The notes under the pieces are model-generated. The model was not told the DNA's origin. It saw only the letters and a program-made list of their open reading frames with translations, and ran no database searches. 51,962 nt of DNA from Chloroflexota bacterium (GTDB taxonomy: Bacteria > Chloroflexota > UBA11872), in assembly GCA_026707285.1 (NCBI GenBank), contig JAPOXD010000035.1:1-51962 (forward strand), given 5' to 3'. Positions 42,678 through 51,325 of the stretch are shown here, one piece after another (the stretch's first letter is position 1; each line of letters begins with the position of its first letter). A program made the translations under genes and the position numbers.

Positions 42678-44288
42678 TCAGACGCCCACCGGTCGGTGAT
42701 TGGCCACCATCTGCAGCAGCAGGTCGCGCGTCTCGCTCGTCACCCGCCCGTCGGAGTTGCGACCGGCCACTCCAGGCAGCCAGGACATCAGCGCCGCATC
42801 CGCCAGGATGCGTCCGGCGTCCCCCGGACCCTGCAGCGGCTCCCGCGCCAGCTCGCCCCAGGCCAGCAATCCCCGCGGCGTCATGTCCGCCGGCAGTTGC
42901 CGCGTGCGCCGCAGGGCGCGCGTCTCCTGGGCCACCCGCACCATCCAGGTGGCCACCGCCGCCGGCAGGCCCGTGCGCCGGCGCAGCAGCGTCGCCTCGT
43001 CCTTCGGCTCCAGGTAGTCGAACTCCAGCGTCACCGGGAACCGGTCCGCCAGCGCCGCGTCGATCGGGTTCACCAGGTACCCCTGGCCCTGGTTCATGGC
43101 CATCAGCACCATGAACCCGTCCACCGCCCGCACCTCGCGCGAGCCGTGCTCGGTCAGCACCAGCGCCCGGCGCGAGATCGCGCCCAGCAGCACGTTCAGC
43201 GTCTTGCCGGGCATGCGGTTGGCCTCGTCCACGAAGAGCACCTGCCCCTGCCGCATGGCCTGCGTCAACGGCCCGTCGGCCCAGGCATAGCGAGCCGCGG
43301 GGCTGCCGGTCTCCAGGTCGCCGCCCGCCGCCAGGCGACAGGCGATCTCTGCCTGCACCGTGAATGGGTCGGCCTCAGCCGACCGGTCCGGCACGTAGCC
43401 GCCCAGCAGGTCCACCGGCTGCATGGCCTCGTGGCCTTCGACGGTCCGCAGCTCGCGGTGGCCGTAGCGCGCGGCCTCGGTGGCGCACAGAGACTTGCCC
43501 GTACCCCGCGGGCCCACCAGCATGGCGTGCAGACCACGTTCCACCGCCAGGACCAACTGGCCGAGCTGGGGTCCGCAGAACGTGGCGCCCTCCACTCGCC
43601 GCGTCAGGGCCTCGGGCAGTCGACTGGGCACGACCAGTCCCGTCGCCCGGTAGGCGGTCAAGGCCTCGGAGTCGGTCAGCAGGGGCGCCAGGTCGTCCGA
43701 GGTCGGGTCGGGCCGCGCCTCGCACGCCACCTCGATCACCAGCCGGTGCAACCGGTCGTTGACCGGCGCCGGCGTCTGGTCGCGGAACAGCAGCCAGTAC
43801 CAGAGCTCATCCGCCACCCGCGCCAGCGGCACGGCCAGGGACTCACCGACCTCTCCCTCAGCGGCTTGCCAGGCCGCCAGCAAAGCCTCCCAGGCGTCCA
43901 ACAGGTCGATCGCGGACTCGCGGCTGGCGAACGCCTCCAGCAGCGCCACCAAGCCCAAATCGGCATCAACCCGCCGCAGTCCGGCCAGCGCCGGGCCGGC
44001 AAAGCTGAGGATCCGTTCGCCCCGCGTATGGCGTCGCGGCCGCCGCCGCAGCCACAGCCCGTCGCCGTCGGCCAGCCGCGTGCGCGCCTCGAGCACATCC
44101 CCTTGCAGGCCCATCACGACGGCCTCCAGCAGCGGCACCGCACACGGCGCCGGGCCGGCGTCGCGTCGCCGGGCCTGGGCCGGCAATGGCTCGTTCGCGG
44201 GCAGCCACGGCGCCAGCGCCGTGGCGTCTCTGCCATACAGCAATTGCTCCCTGATCTCCCAGCCGTGCACGTTGAGTCGACGTCCCAT
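42678..44288 (-). CDS. CobS/MoxR-type AAA+ ATPase
   Basis: The 536-residue protein has a N-terminal part of about 230 residues with no motif I recognise, then an AAA+ core. Walker A is VGPRGTGKSLCA (259-266). Walker B is QVLFVDEANRMPG (350-357). Sensor 1 is MAMNQ (396-400), followed by IDAALADRFPVTLEFDY. The pre-sensor stretch with LNVLLGAISRRALVL and EHGSREV matches the MoxR/CobS/GvpN group. These work with VWA partners to insert metals or remodel complexes, and the adjacent VWA gene is the expected partner. GGGAGGT precedes the ATG. The operon order is 44,401 gene, this ATPase, VWA, RadC-like. Confidence 0.9.
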   Translation of the reverse strand: MGRRLNVHGWEIREQLLYGRDATALAPWLPANEPLPAQARRRDAGPAPCAVPLLEAVVMGLQGDVLEARTRLADGDGLWLRRRPRRHTRGERILSFAGPALAGLRRVDADLGLVALLEAFASRESAIDLLDAWEALLAAWQAAEGEVGESLAVPLARVADELWYWLLFRDQTPAPVNDRLHRLVIEVACEARPDPTSDDLAPLLTDSEALTAYRATGLVVPSRLPEALTRRVEGATFCGPQLGQLVLAVERGLHAMLVGPRGTGKSLCATEAARYGHRELRTVEGHEAMQPVDLLGGYVPDRSAEADPFTVQAEIACRLAAGGDLETGSPAARYAWADGPLTQAMRQGQVLFVDEANRMPGKTLNVLLGAISRRALVLTEHGSREVRAVDGFMVLMAMNQGQGYLVNPIDAALADRFPVTLEFDYLEPKDEATLLRRRTGLPAAVATWMVRVAQETRALRRTRQLPADMTPRGLLAWGELAREPLQGPGDAGRILADAALMSWLPGVAGRNSDGRVTSETRDLLLQMVANHRPVGV

Positions 44289-44319
44289 CGGGCACCTCCC
44301 GTCCTACGAAGTCATGGAA

Positions 44320-44367
44320 CGCCCGCGCGGGCCCGGCCCCCGGGAGCCGGCACCACCCGCGCGGGCG
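44320..44367 (-). terminator. GC-rich hairpin upstream of the MoxR-type gene
   Basis: CGCCCGCGCGGG (44,320-44,331) pairs with CCCGCGCGGGCG (44,356-44,367) as a 12-bp stem; the 24-nt loop contains a further GGCCC/GGGCC-like fold. Each arm is itself partly palindromic. No T-run follows. It lies about 30 bp before the MoxR start. Confidence 0.55.
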
Positions 44368-44400
44368 CCGCCCCTCTTGGGGCCTATCGAATACGGACGC

Positions 44401-45051
44401 TCAGCCCAGCGCGGCGCCCACCGGTTCCATCAGGGCCCGCTGGGTGAGCTCCGCGATCCAGGCGGCCGCGGTGCGCCGGTCCAGCCGGCCGAGATCGCAG
44501 CCGTACCGCGCCGGCGCAGCGGTCACGACGTCCAGCCCCAGGCGTTCGCCGAGCAGACGCAGGGCTCTCACCTGAATGGGAAGAACGTCCGCCGTCGCGG
44601 GAGCGGTAGCCGGTGCCGCCAATTGCGCCGTCGGACGGCTCAGCTGACGGCACGCCCCGCTTGGGCGATCGATCCAATCGGGATCCACCGCCACCCGGTG
44701 CCAGGTACCGCGCGCGAGGTGCGCCGGGCGCACCCCGCCCGTCAACTGCCGGATCGCGGCCGCCGCCTGTCGCCGGGTGATATCGCTCACCGCGACGCCG
44801 AAGCGCACCGGCAGCTCCTGCCGCCAGTCGGTGCCGAGCAGCTCCGCCAGCAGGGTCATCTGCCGGTTGCGCGCCGGCCGCTCGCCATACGGCACCTGCC
44901 GAGCGACGCTCGCGTTGGGCCGCGCGGCGCTAGCGGTCGCCGCCGAGTGCCCGACCGCGTTCGTCACTTTCGTGGCGGCCGTCACCGGTCCGCCACGCCA
45001 CACCATGCGCCGTGCTGCCTGCGGCAGCAGACGCCCTAAACCTGGAATCAT
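44401..45051 (-). CDS. Hypothetical protein with two ITRRQAAAAI-type helical repeats
   Basis: The 216-residue protein opens the four-gene operon; ATG follows AAAGGAGAA. Two related segments occur: LLAELLGTDW to SDITRRQAAAAIRQLT (about 67-113) and LLGERLGLDV to LGRLDRRTAAAWIAELT (about 162-206). Both read as a helix, a gap, then a RRQAAAAI- or RRTAAAWI-type helix. Similar short repeats occur in single-strand annealing and ssDNA-linked proteins of phages and plasmids; I treat that as a hint. Its first 60 residues look disordered. The function is unknown; as the first gene it may target or regulate the module. Confidence 0.7.
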   Translation of the reverse strand: MIPGLGRLLPQAARRMVWRGGPVTAATKVTNAVGHSAATASAARPNASVARQVPYGERPARNRQMTLLAELLGTDWRQELPVRFGVAVSDITRRQAAAAIRQLTGGVRPAHLARGTWHRVAVDPDWIDRPSGACRQLSRPTAQLAAPATAPATADVLPIQVRALRLLGERLGLDVVTAAPARYGCDLGRLDRRTAAAWIAELTQRALMEPVGAALG

Positions 45052-45864
45052 GACGCTTCTCCTTTGCCCATTGAGGGCACGAAGACCCGCCGGATCCCAT
45101 CGCCGACGGGCCGTTGGCCACCCCCCGGTGGCCGTCCCGCCGGCGCCTCAATACGCCGACCTCAGACTTCGACGCCCGGGGCGACCTCCCTACGCTCGGG
45201 CGTCCTACTCACTCGAACCGGGCAACCTCCCGTTACCCGGTCTCATCAATCCGTGTCGCGGACCCGCGACGGTTTTGCGTTGCGCGGGTGTCGCGACAGG
45301 GCCAGCGTGCCCGGAATGCGCCGGGACGCCTATCCAGGTTTCCGTAAACGTGGAGAGACGGGACGGCAAGGCCGCCGAGGAGATCAAGCGGCGGGAACAG
45401 CATCCGTGCCCCCATCCAATCAGTATTCGTTATGCGACGCGGCGGCTACTGCTGGTGAAGTGCGGGCGAAAGGATCTTTCGGATCTGGGCGAGGATTCCC
45501 CACCAAGATGGTGTCAGGCGCGCCCGACCTCGATAAGACTGGCGTAGTGTGAGGGAGTTGGCTTGCCGGCCATGCGTGTTGGGCGATAACTCGACCGTCG
45601 GGATCTTGCACGTTCGTTTCGGTGCGCTACCAATGCCGAATTACGAGGCCTCCCGGCTGGCGGATGTCGAGCTAGCCATAGGAATAGCGGTGCGCAGCCA
45701 GACTTGAGGGGCTAGTGGCCTCCGGGCTGTGCGGGTTCGAGTCCCGCCCTCGGCACCACTCGAAGTGGCGGGCCGGATTCGGTCCCCGCGTCCCTAGAGG
45801 GCCAACCAGCCAGGCTAGGGGCGTTCGTGGCACGCGTCGCGCCGTGAAATCCGGCTAATTCTAG
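45052..45864. other. Upstream region of the four-gene operon, with the tRNA-Leu fragment
   Basis: No confident protein gene. The left part should hold the promoter of the minus-strand operon, but I could not name boxes. A 15-bp string TATCCAGGTTTCCGT at about 45,331 recurs with one change near 46,544. The tRNA-Leu fragment lies at 45,703-45,758. The space from 45,760 to 45,864 shows nothing further. Confidence 0.5.
45703..45758 (+). pseudogene. 3' half of a tRNA-Leu(GAG) gene; candidate attachment site
   Basis: From the anticodon loop (CTTGAGG, anticodon GAG) it continues with the long variable arm of a leucine tRNA (TAGTGGCCTCCGGGCTGT), a perfect T-arm (GCGGG-TTCGAGT-CCCGC) and CCTCGGC-A-CCA. 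The expected 5' strand GCCGAGG, D-arm and 5' anticodon stem are not found upstream. It is therefore a 3' fragment broken at the anticodon loop. The element that left it would lie on the lower-coordinate side, towards the operon and nuclease genes. Confidence 0.75.
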
Positions 45865-46509
45865 CTAATTCGGATGGGTCGCGGCTTGTCGTTCCGCCTG
45901 TCGCCATCCCGCACGGGTACGAGCTTTCCGAGCACGCGCGCCGCGCCTCGATCCACGAACGACCGCAGAGACGGCACCATCGGCCGGCGGAGAACCTTGG
46001 CTGCTCTCGGGCGCCTCGTGCTCCAGTCTTCCGCCCGCAGCGCGCAACTCGCGCAACAGATTGGCAATCTCGGCATCGAGGGCCGCCAGCACCTGGGGGC
46101 GCCAACGTCGCGACACGTGGCTGCGACTCAAACCGGCCGACGCGGCGATCCCGGCGATCGACTCGCCGGCCACCCAGCGCTGCAGGAACTCGCCCTTGCG
46201 GGGATCTAGGGCGCTGGCCACGCGGGCGCAGGCGAGGCGTAGCACCGCCTGGACCGCCCAGCCCTCGGGGAATGCCCGATCGGCGAACTGCGTCCGGCCC
46301 AGTGCCTGGAGGTCCCGGTACTTGGCGAGCGGCGACTGCGAGAGCTCCCAGGCCGAGTTGATCTTGCGCAGGGCCGCCTGTAGCGCCCGCAGGCGCGATG
46401 CCCGCGAATGGCGGCCACGGCGGGTGCCCGGCGGTTGTCCACTCTTCGGGTGAGGCAGATTCCGCCGGGACACGGAGTCGCAATCGCGGAACGGCAGCGA
46501 TTGGGTCAT
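45865..46509 (-). CDS. Helix-turn-helix protein, copy 1
   Basis: I chose the ATG at 46,509 (MTQSLPFRDCDSVSRRN), giving 214 residues; the open frame extends further upstream but without good composition. The conserved part is residues 45-155 with ELSQSPLAKYRDLQALGRTQ, CARVA, FLQRWVAGESIAGIAASAGL and SRSHVSRRWRPQVLAALD. Residues 115-137 form a clear HTH of the resolvase/sigma-4 type (ESIAGIAASAGLSRSHVSRRW). The tail is basic and low in complexity. I do not recognise the family. A close paralogue, frameshifted, begins at 51,326 about 5.1 kb away. Confidence 0.7.
   Translation of the reverse strand: MTQSLPFRDCDSVSRRNLPHPKSGQPPGTRRGRHSRASRLRALQAALRKINSAWELSQSPLAKYRDLQALGRTQFADRAFPEGWAVQAVLRLACARVASALDPRKGEFLQRWVAGESIAGIAASAGLSRSHVSRRWRPQVLAALDAEIANLLRELRAAGGRLEHEAPESSQGSPPADGAVSAVVRGSRRGARARKARTRAGWRQAERQAATHPN
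45968..46424. repeat. Direct repeat, copy 1 (coding segment of the HTH gene)
   Basis: About 450 bp is shared, at roughly 80 percent by eye, with 51,516-51,962 in the same orientation. The shared stretch is the HTH coding region. The two copies flank the PLD-ATPase gene, the IS110 remnant and the small basic gene. Recombination between them could excise or duplicate that segment. Confidence 0.75.
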
Positions 46510-46713
46510 GGTTGGTCCATCATGGTTCCCAACTGGGTTGGCGGCTACCCAGGTTTCCGTCGAATCGGCGACGATTCCCTGGCATGGTTGCCGTTGCCAG
46601 GCGGGCTTCCGCACTGGTCGGTGGACGGCAGGTCGGGACTTTGCGATCAGTCGAAAGCGTAGACGTGCGTCACGACCCGGGCGATTCGCCACTCGTAGGC
46701 GTTCCGATCCTTC

Positions 46714-46731
46714 CCCGGTCCGAAGACCGGG
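46714..46731 (+). promoter_or_regulatory. Perfect stem-loop in the leader of the PLD-ATPase gene
   Basis: CCCGGTC, loop CGAA, GACCGGG form a 7-bp perfect stem 130 bp upstream of the start codon, in the space between two divergent genes. The GNRA-like CGAA loop makes it stable. It could belong to a leader RNA of the plus-strand gene; no T-run follows. Confidence 0.45.
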
Positions 46732-46861
46732 TGTAACTTGTTTCGTGGGGGTTGTCCGAGTCGTCGCCCAGCTTGCGCCGGCTGCGCAATGGTAGTGAGA
46801 GTCAGCACCCGCCGAGCCAATGCCGATCGGCCGAGTCGCGGCGGAATCTGAGGAGAATGGC

Positions 46862-48919
46862 GTGAAGCATAGCGGCCCCGGACCCGAACAGACCCTGAGC
46901 TTCGACCTAGACGACGGCACGGGCTTGCGTGTGGCCCGCGCCCGGTTCCAGTCCGAGACTAAGTTTTCTTGGTCGATCTTTGACGGCTACGACCGCATCC
47001 GCATCCTCACTTACTCGGCAGGGACAAGCGCCATCGTCCGACTTCTGGACGAGCACAGCTTTAGCGACTTTGAGTGCGTCTTTGGGTGCGAGAACATCCT
47101 GCACACCCTGAGGGACGTCTTGGCCTTCCAACAGGTCGCCATCGGCGACGCCAAGGCGGCCATCAGAAACTTGCCCAGTGAGCGCCATGCCTCAATCCTG
47201 AGGCGGGTCAGGAAGGGACAGGCCCGGTTCCGGGTGCTGCGCAAGCAGATAGCCCACGCCAAGCTGTACCTCTTGGACAACACGGAGTCCGGCAGCACTC
47301 GCGTCCTCATCGGCTCGGCCAACCTGTCGGAGACCGCCTTCGGCGGGCGCCAGTCCGAGACCCTGGTCTGTTTCGATGATGATGAAGCCGCCTGGGGCCA
47401 CTATGTGGGCATGTACCAGTCCATCAGGGACCAGGCCTCTGACGAGATGCCCCTGCCACCGGAGCGCATCGAGCACGCTGAGATAAGCCTCACTGAAGTC
47501 CCCGTTCTGGCACTTGACGACCATGCCACCCTGGTGATCGACTCAGCCGATGAGGAGGAACCGAACGGCAATGCTGTCCACATGAGCGTCCCCCACCAGA
47601 TAGAGCGGATAGAGAGGATGAAGGCTGCCGTACCCCCGGTAGTGGCCAACCTCATCCCGGCGCCCCGCAACGGAAGGCAGCAGATACCTCGCGATATCAG
47701 GCGCCGGATCGTCAAGGAGTACAGCCGCATCCGCGTCGTCCAGACGGAGGAGGAGGCCGACCACCGGGAGCTGTCCATCGACAGAGACGCGAAGACCGTC
47801 ACATTCTTCCGCGAGCCGTTTTCACTGGAAGCTGACCTCGACTCCGCCAGGAACGACGCGAAGCTGTTGGTGGAATTCTTTGGCAACTACGAGGGCACCT
47901 TTGAGGGCGGCATGGGGGTGGAGAGGCTCCAGCGGGACTACTTCATCCTCTGGTCTTGGCTTTACTTCTCACCGTTCATGTGCGACATGCGGACCCTGGC
48001 CGGCCACGAGGGCGACATTTTCAGGTACCCGTCCGTTGCCATCGTTTACGGAAAGCCCTCCTGCGGGAAATCCAGCCTCATCGACACGCTAATGACCTCC
48101 ATGTTCGGAAGGGCCTACAACGTAGACAAGCGGGAGTTCACCAAGCGCAGGCTCTGGGACATTCAGCACGCCTACCGGCGGTTCCCCGCCGTCTTCGATG
48201 ACATCGGCAGGCCCGCCATACGCAACCATGGCGAGGACGTAATCAAGGACGAGGTGCCACCGCTGGTCTCCGAGTACCCCTGCTTCGTCCTCTCCATGAA
48301 TCAGGAGTTAAAGGCCTTCCCCGACCAGATCGTCAAGCGCAGCCTCATGATCTACACCACCACCGCCCTCCCGTCCTATAAGGAGAGCCTGCGGCACGAG
48401 TTGCACCTGAAGATTCAGGAGGTACGCCGGGGCCTATCCTCCAACCTGTACCGGGAGTACCTCAGGAGGACGCTGGCCCGGCTCGACGAAACGCCCGTGC
48501 CCGACGACTGGCTGGAGTTCTCCTCTACCATCCTCTCAGGCCTCATTGGCGACCTGCTGGGGGAAAGCCCGCCCACGTGGTGCGCCCCCATCAGGTGGAA
48601 CGACTACGCCGAGAAACGTCATGAGCGGGTTAAGGCCCAAGTGGACCACCTGCTCAGGCCGGCCACGAGGATGAAGAAGGAGGGCAACCAGTCCAGCGGC
48701 TGGATACTTGAGAAAGACAAGGTCATCGTGATTGAGCAGACCGACACTTTCGGACGTCGCGAGTTCGATTGGGAGAACGTTCCCTCCACCCTGATAGACG
48801 ACAATGCCAGCGTCGGCGCACGAACCGTCATAAACCGTCCCGAATTGGAAGAGTTCCTCGGCAGAAACCTCAACAGGCGGCAGAACGGACTGGTGGGCAG
48901 GCTACTCAGTCGGAGATGA
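46862..48919 (+). CDS. Phospholipase D-like domain fused to a P-loop ATPase (candidate defence effector)
   Basis: I chose GTG at 46,862 because AGGAG lies six bases upstream; an ATG 42 bases earlier has no such site. The 685-residue protein begins with a PLD-type domain: H132 and K134 in IAHAKLYLLD, then RVLIGSANLSETAFGGRQSE (151-164). Only one HKD motif is present, so two chains should pair to make an active site, as in BfiI-type nucleases. The C-terminal half has Walker A VYGKPSCGKSSLID (397-404), Walker B AVFDDIGRP (443-448), sensor VLSMNQ (478-480) and basic IVKRS (491-494), most like superfamily 3 helicase or related AAA folds. Codon choice (many AGG) differs from the neighbours, a sign of transfer. 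No partner gene follows closely. I know no named system with exactly this layout. Confidence 0.85.
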   Translation: MKHSGPGPEQTLSFDLDDGTGLRVARARFQSETKFSWSIFDGYDRIRILTYSAGTSAIVRLLDEHSFSDFECVFGCENILHTLRDVLAFQQVAIGDAKAAIRNLPSERHASILRRVRKGQARFRVLRKQIAHAKLYLLDNTESGSTRVLIGSANLSETAFGGRQSETLVCFDDDEAAWGHYVGMYQSIRDQASDEMPLPPERIEHAEISLTEVPVLALDDHATLVIDSADEEEPNGNAVHMSVPHQIERIERMKAAVPPVVANLIPAPRNGRQQIPRDIRRRIVKEYSRIRVVQTEEEADHRELSIDRDAKTVTFFREPFSLEADLDSARNDAKLLVEFFGNYEGTFEGGMGVERLQRDYFILWSWLYFSPFMCDMRTLAGHEGDIFRYPSVAIVYGKPSCGKSSLIDTLMTSMFGRAYNVDKREFTKRRLWDIQHAYRRFPAVFDDIGRPAIRNHGEDVIKDEVPPLVSEYPCFVLSMNQELKAFPDQIVKRSLMIYTTTALPSYKESLRHELHLKIQEVRRGLSSNLYREYLRRTLARLDETPVPDDWLEFSSTILSGLIGDLLGESPPTWCAPIRWNDYAEKRHERVKAQVDHLLRPATRMKKEGNQSSGWILEKDKVIVIEQTDTFGRREFDWENVPSTLIDDNASVGARTVINRPELEEFLGRNLNRRQNGLVGRLLSRR

Positions 48920-48975
48920 CACTGGATGCCCTAGCGGCAAATGGTTCATATGCCTAGCAGCGAAGGGCGCTCTGA

Positions 48976-49257
48976 CACTACGCCGAGAAGAACGACTACC
49001 TGGTCGTCCGCGTCTTTGTGGACGTGGAGGAGAGCGGACGCATCTCCGACCACCCGGAATGCCGCAAGTCGATCGACGAGGATGCCAGGACCAGCGCCGA
49101 CGGCGTACCACTGTGGGAATTCGAGTGTGCGCCCGGCACATTCGTGAGCGCGTTCACCTCGCCGACATTCTCGGAATCGCCCAGCCACCGGAGCCCGCCA
49201 ACGCCGGCCCGATCCATACGTGGGGCCGGACGGCACGGTCGAATGCTGGGGCAATGA
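48976..49257 (+). CDS. Small hypothetical protein or fragment
   Basis: An open frame of 93 codons after a TGA at 48,973. It reads YAEKNDYLVVRVFVDVEESG and on to PLWEFECAPGTF, a natural-looking composition, then drifts into serine/arginine-rich sequence. A GTG at 49,018 is the only plausible start. I do not recognise it; a decayed gene downstream of the PLD-ATPase gene is as likely as a real one. Confidence 0.3.
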   Translation, partial: HYAEKNDYLVVRVFVDVEESGRISDHPECRKSIDEDARTSADGVPLWEFECAPGTFVSAFTSPTFSESPSHRSPPTPARSIRGAGRHGRMLGQ

Positions 49258-49401
49258 CGTTCTTGGCCAAGCCGCGCCGCCCTAGACAAGATGGCGGGTC
49301 CGGCGGCAGTCGCAAAGCCGTCGGTTGCGCAGGTTGGGTTAGGCGCCTGTGCCAAGCGACAACGGACGGAGCCGGTCCAATGCCGCAGAGTGCGCGAGAG
49401 T

Positions 49402-50390
49402 TGGGGTTGAATGTATACAAGGCCTCAATCGCGCTGGCCGTGGCGAGGCAAATGGGGCGGGACGGCTGCTGGGCCTGATCTCCAACGATGCGGAGGCGAT
49501 TCGCAAGTTGGCGCGCCGGGTGTGGACAGCGGCCTTTGCCTTCGGGGCCGGGCCTTAAGGCTTCCCGGTGTAGCGACAGCTGCAGGCCTTGGGACTTGCC
49601 GGTCTCGCGGCGGCGCCCAGGGCTCATGCCGCGGAAGCCCGGCGACCGATTCAAGACTGACAGGCAAGATGCGCGCCAGGCAGCCCGCCGTCGGCGGGCT
49701 GCCTGGCGCGGGGTGGGTGTGCCGGATGAGGCCCATGAGGTATTGCGGGATCTGGTGTGCGCTCCTGCGGTCGCGCGGACCGATCGGCGGCGGCACCGGC
49801 TGATGTAGTTCCTGTTGCGCCTGTCTGGGCGTCCGCCCGCGGGGAATTTCCCCTGGCGACAGCCGCGCCCAGCGTCCCAGGTCGTGCAGCTGGGATTTCA
49901 GCAGAGCCTGGTCGAGACGGAGGAACGGCTGGCGCGGCTGGAGACGAAATTGGACCTGGCCGCCGAAACCAGTCTTCACCAGCCGCTCATCGAGGCCCAG
50001 TACGCGTGGCGCGAGATCGGCCTGGTGCTGGCGGCCATGCCGATCGCGGAGCTCGGCGAGCTGTAGAACTTCTGACATCCGCGCGAGGTGATGGCCTACG
50101 TGGGTCCGGTCCCCAGCGAGCACTCCAGCGGGACACGCTAGCGTCGCGGGCGGAGCAGCACGAGCGGTAACAAGGCCCTGCGCCACCCTCCAGGGCAAGT
50201 CGCGTGGTGCTACCGGCACGCGCCACGGGTAGGTCCGACCCTGCGGCAGCAGCAGGCGGCGGCGCGGCCCAGCGTTCCAACAGGCCGCCGTTGCAGTCGC
50301 CCGCGGACTCCTGGGCTCTCGATGGGCCGTGGTCTGCGCCCCCTCGGCGCTAGCTTCACCGCCCGCCGCCGGGCGCCAGCTGGTGACTGA
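49402..50390 (+). pseudogene. Decayed IS110-family transposase
   Basis: Pieces in shifting frames match the IS110 order. LNVYKASIALAVARQMG and LISNDAEAIRKLARRVW come near the N-terminus. PRKPGDRFKTDRQDARQAAR and VPDEAHEVLRDLV follow at about 49,625-49,760. ARLETKLDLAAETSLHQPLI and GLVLAAMPIAELGEL come at 49,930-50,065. MAYVGPVPSEHSSG with SGNKALRH comes at 50,090-50,185. Stops and frameshifts break it in at least four places, so it is dead. IS110 elements lack inverted-repeat ends, and none are seen. Confidence 0.85.
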
Positions 50391-50399
50391 CCCATCGCG

Positions 50400-50936
50400 C
50401 TGCCGTGTGGCTAGCTAGCGGTTTGGAGCTCCCGCGCCGGACGGCGTGTGCCAAGGGCCCCGCCCCAACATGCAATCGTTGATCGACGCAGCTCCCGACG
50501 ATCCTCTGGCATGCGGTCCGGGTTACGGCCCCGACCCCCGAGTATTGGTCTGACGCACACTCGGCGCTGCCGGTACCGCCGCTGCGCTGTGGGCCGCGCA
50601 CTCCTGGGGAAATCACGGCAGGAATTACCCTCGGCCATCAATCTGACTGGTCTTTCCATTTCAGTCTGTCCACTTCCCAAATAAATTTCACCCCAGGCAT
50701 CTCTTCAGGAAGTGAACATATTAGGCGCTAGTCGACACTGTACCCCGTGTCATGCAGGATTGCCCGAAATAAGTCGCAACCGTCCAGCCTGCACGAGATA
50801 AGCGGCGATCCGCCAACATTTGCACGATTACGTCTCGGATAGGTTCGACTCTTGGGCCACGACTTGCCTGCGACAAGCCGGCTGTGCCACGATTCTGCGA
50901 TCCAACGCAGATTGTTCGATGGGAGTCGGGAAACGC
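50400..50936. other. Stretch after the IS110 remnant without a confident gene
   Basis: Several short frames are open on both strands, but none has convincing composition or a start site. The DNA becomes less GC-rich from about 50,640, marking the leader of the small gene at 50,937. I see no repeat or RNA here. Confidence 0.4.
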
Positions 50937-51197
50937 ATGAAGCTCAAAGAGGTGGTATCGACGAGTGACTGGAAGCAGCGACCGCAGCGGTCACGGCGCA
51001 TCAGTCCTGAGATTCGCGAGATTATCAGCCGCCTAGATAAGACGTCGCGTGGCGAATGGGTAGTCATCAGCCTCACGGAGCAGGAGAAGAAGCGACAGCC
51101 GACGATTCGCGGTCGGATCTCGTCGGCAGCCGCACAGTTGGGCTTCAAAGTGAAGTTTGAGATGCGGGCGGGCGACTTGGGCGTACAAAAGGCATAG
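50937..51197 (+). CDS. Small basic protein, function unknown
   Basis: The ATG at 50,937 gives 86 residues (MKLKEVVSTSDWKQRPQRSR onward); the frame opens earlier at 50,820 but the upstream part looks unstructured. It has a basic N-terminus, an ISPEIREIISRLDK helix, then WVVISLTEQEKKRQPTIRGR and SSAAAQLGFKVKFEMRAGD. The composition and helix-strand pattern resemble small DNA- or RNA-binding proteins, without a family I can name. It stands alone between the IS110 remnant and the second HTH copy. Confidence 0.6.
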   Translation: MKLKEVVSTSDWKQRPQRSRRISPEIREIISRLDKTSRGEWVVISLTEQEKKRQPTIRGRISSAAAQLGFKVKFEMRAGDLGVQKA

Positions 51198-51325
51198 GCC
51201 AACATCGGCGGCGTTCGGCCGTCGGAGTGGACCATGGCGCGGTAGTCGCCGAATCAGATCCAATCGCCGTGGCTAGCTCCCGTGTGTCCGTTGTGCCGTG
51301 CCTACTTACGCTCCGGCGAAGATGG

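Noticed and set aside
42213-44447. Plus-strand open frame of 744 residues
   Set aside because: It lies antisense to the MoxR-type ATPase, whose Walker motifs and ribosome-binding site are clear, and is Arg/Gln/His-rich.
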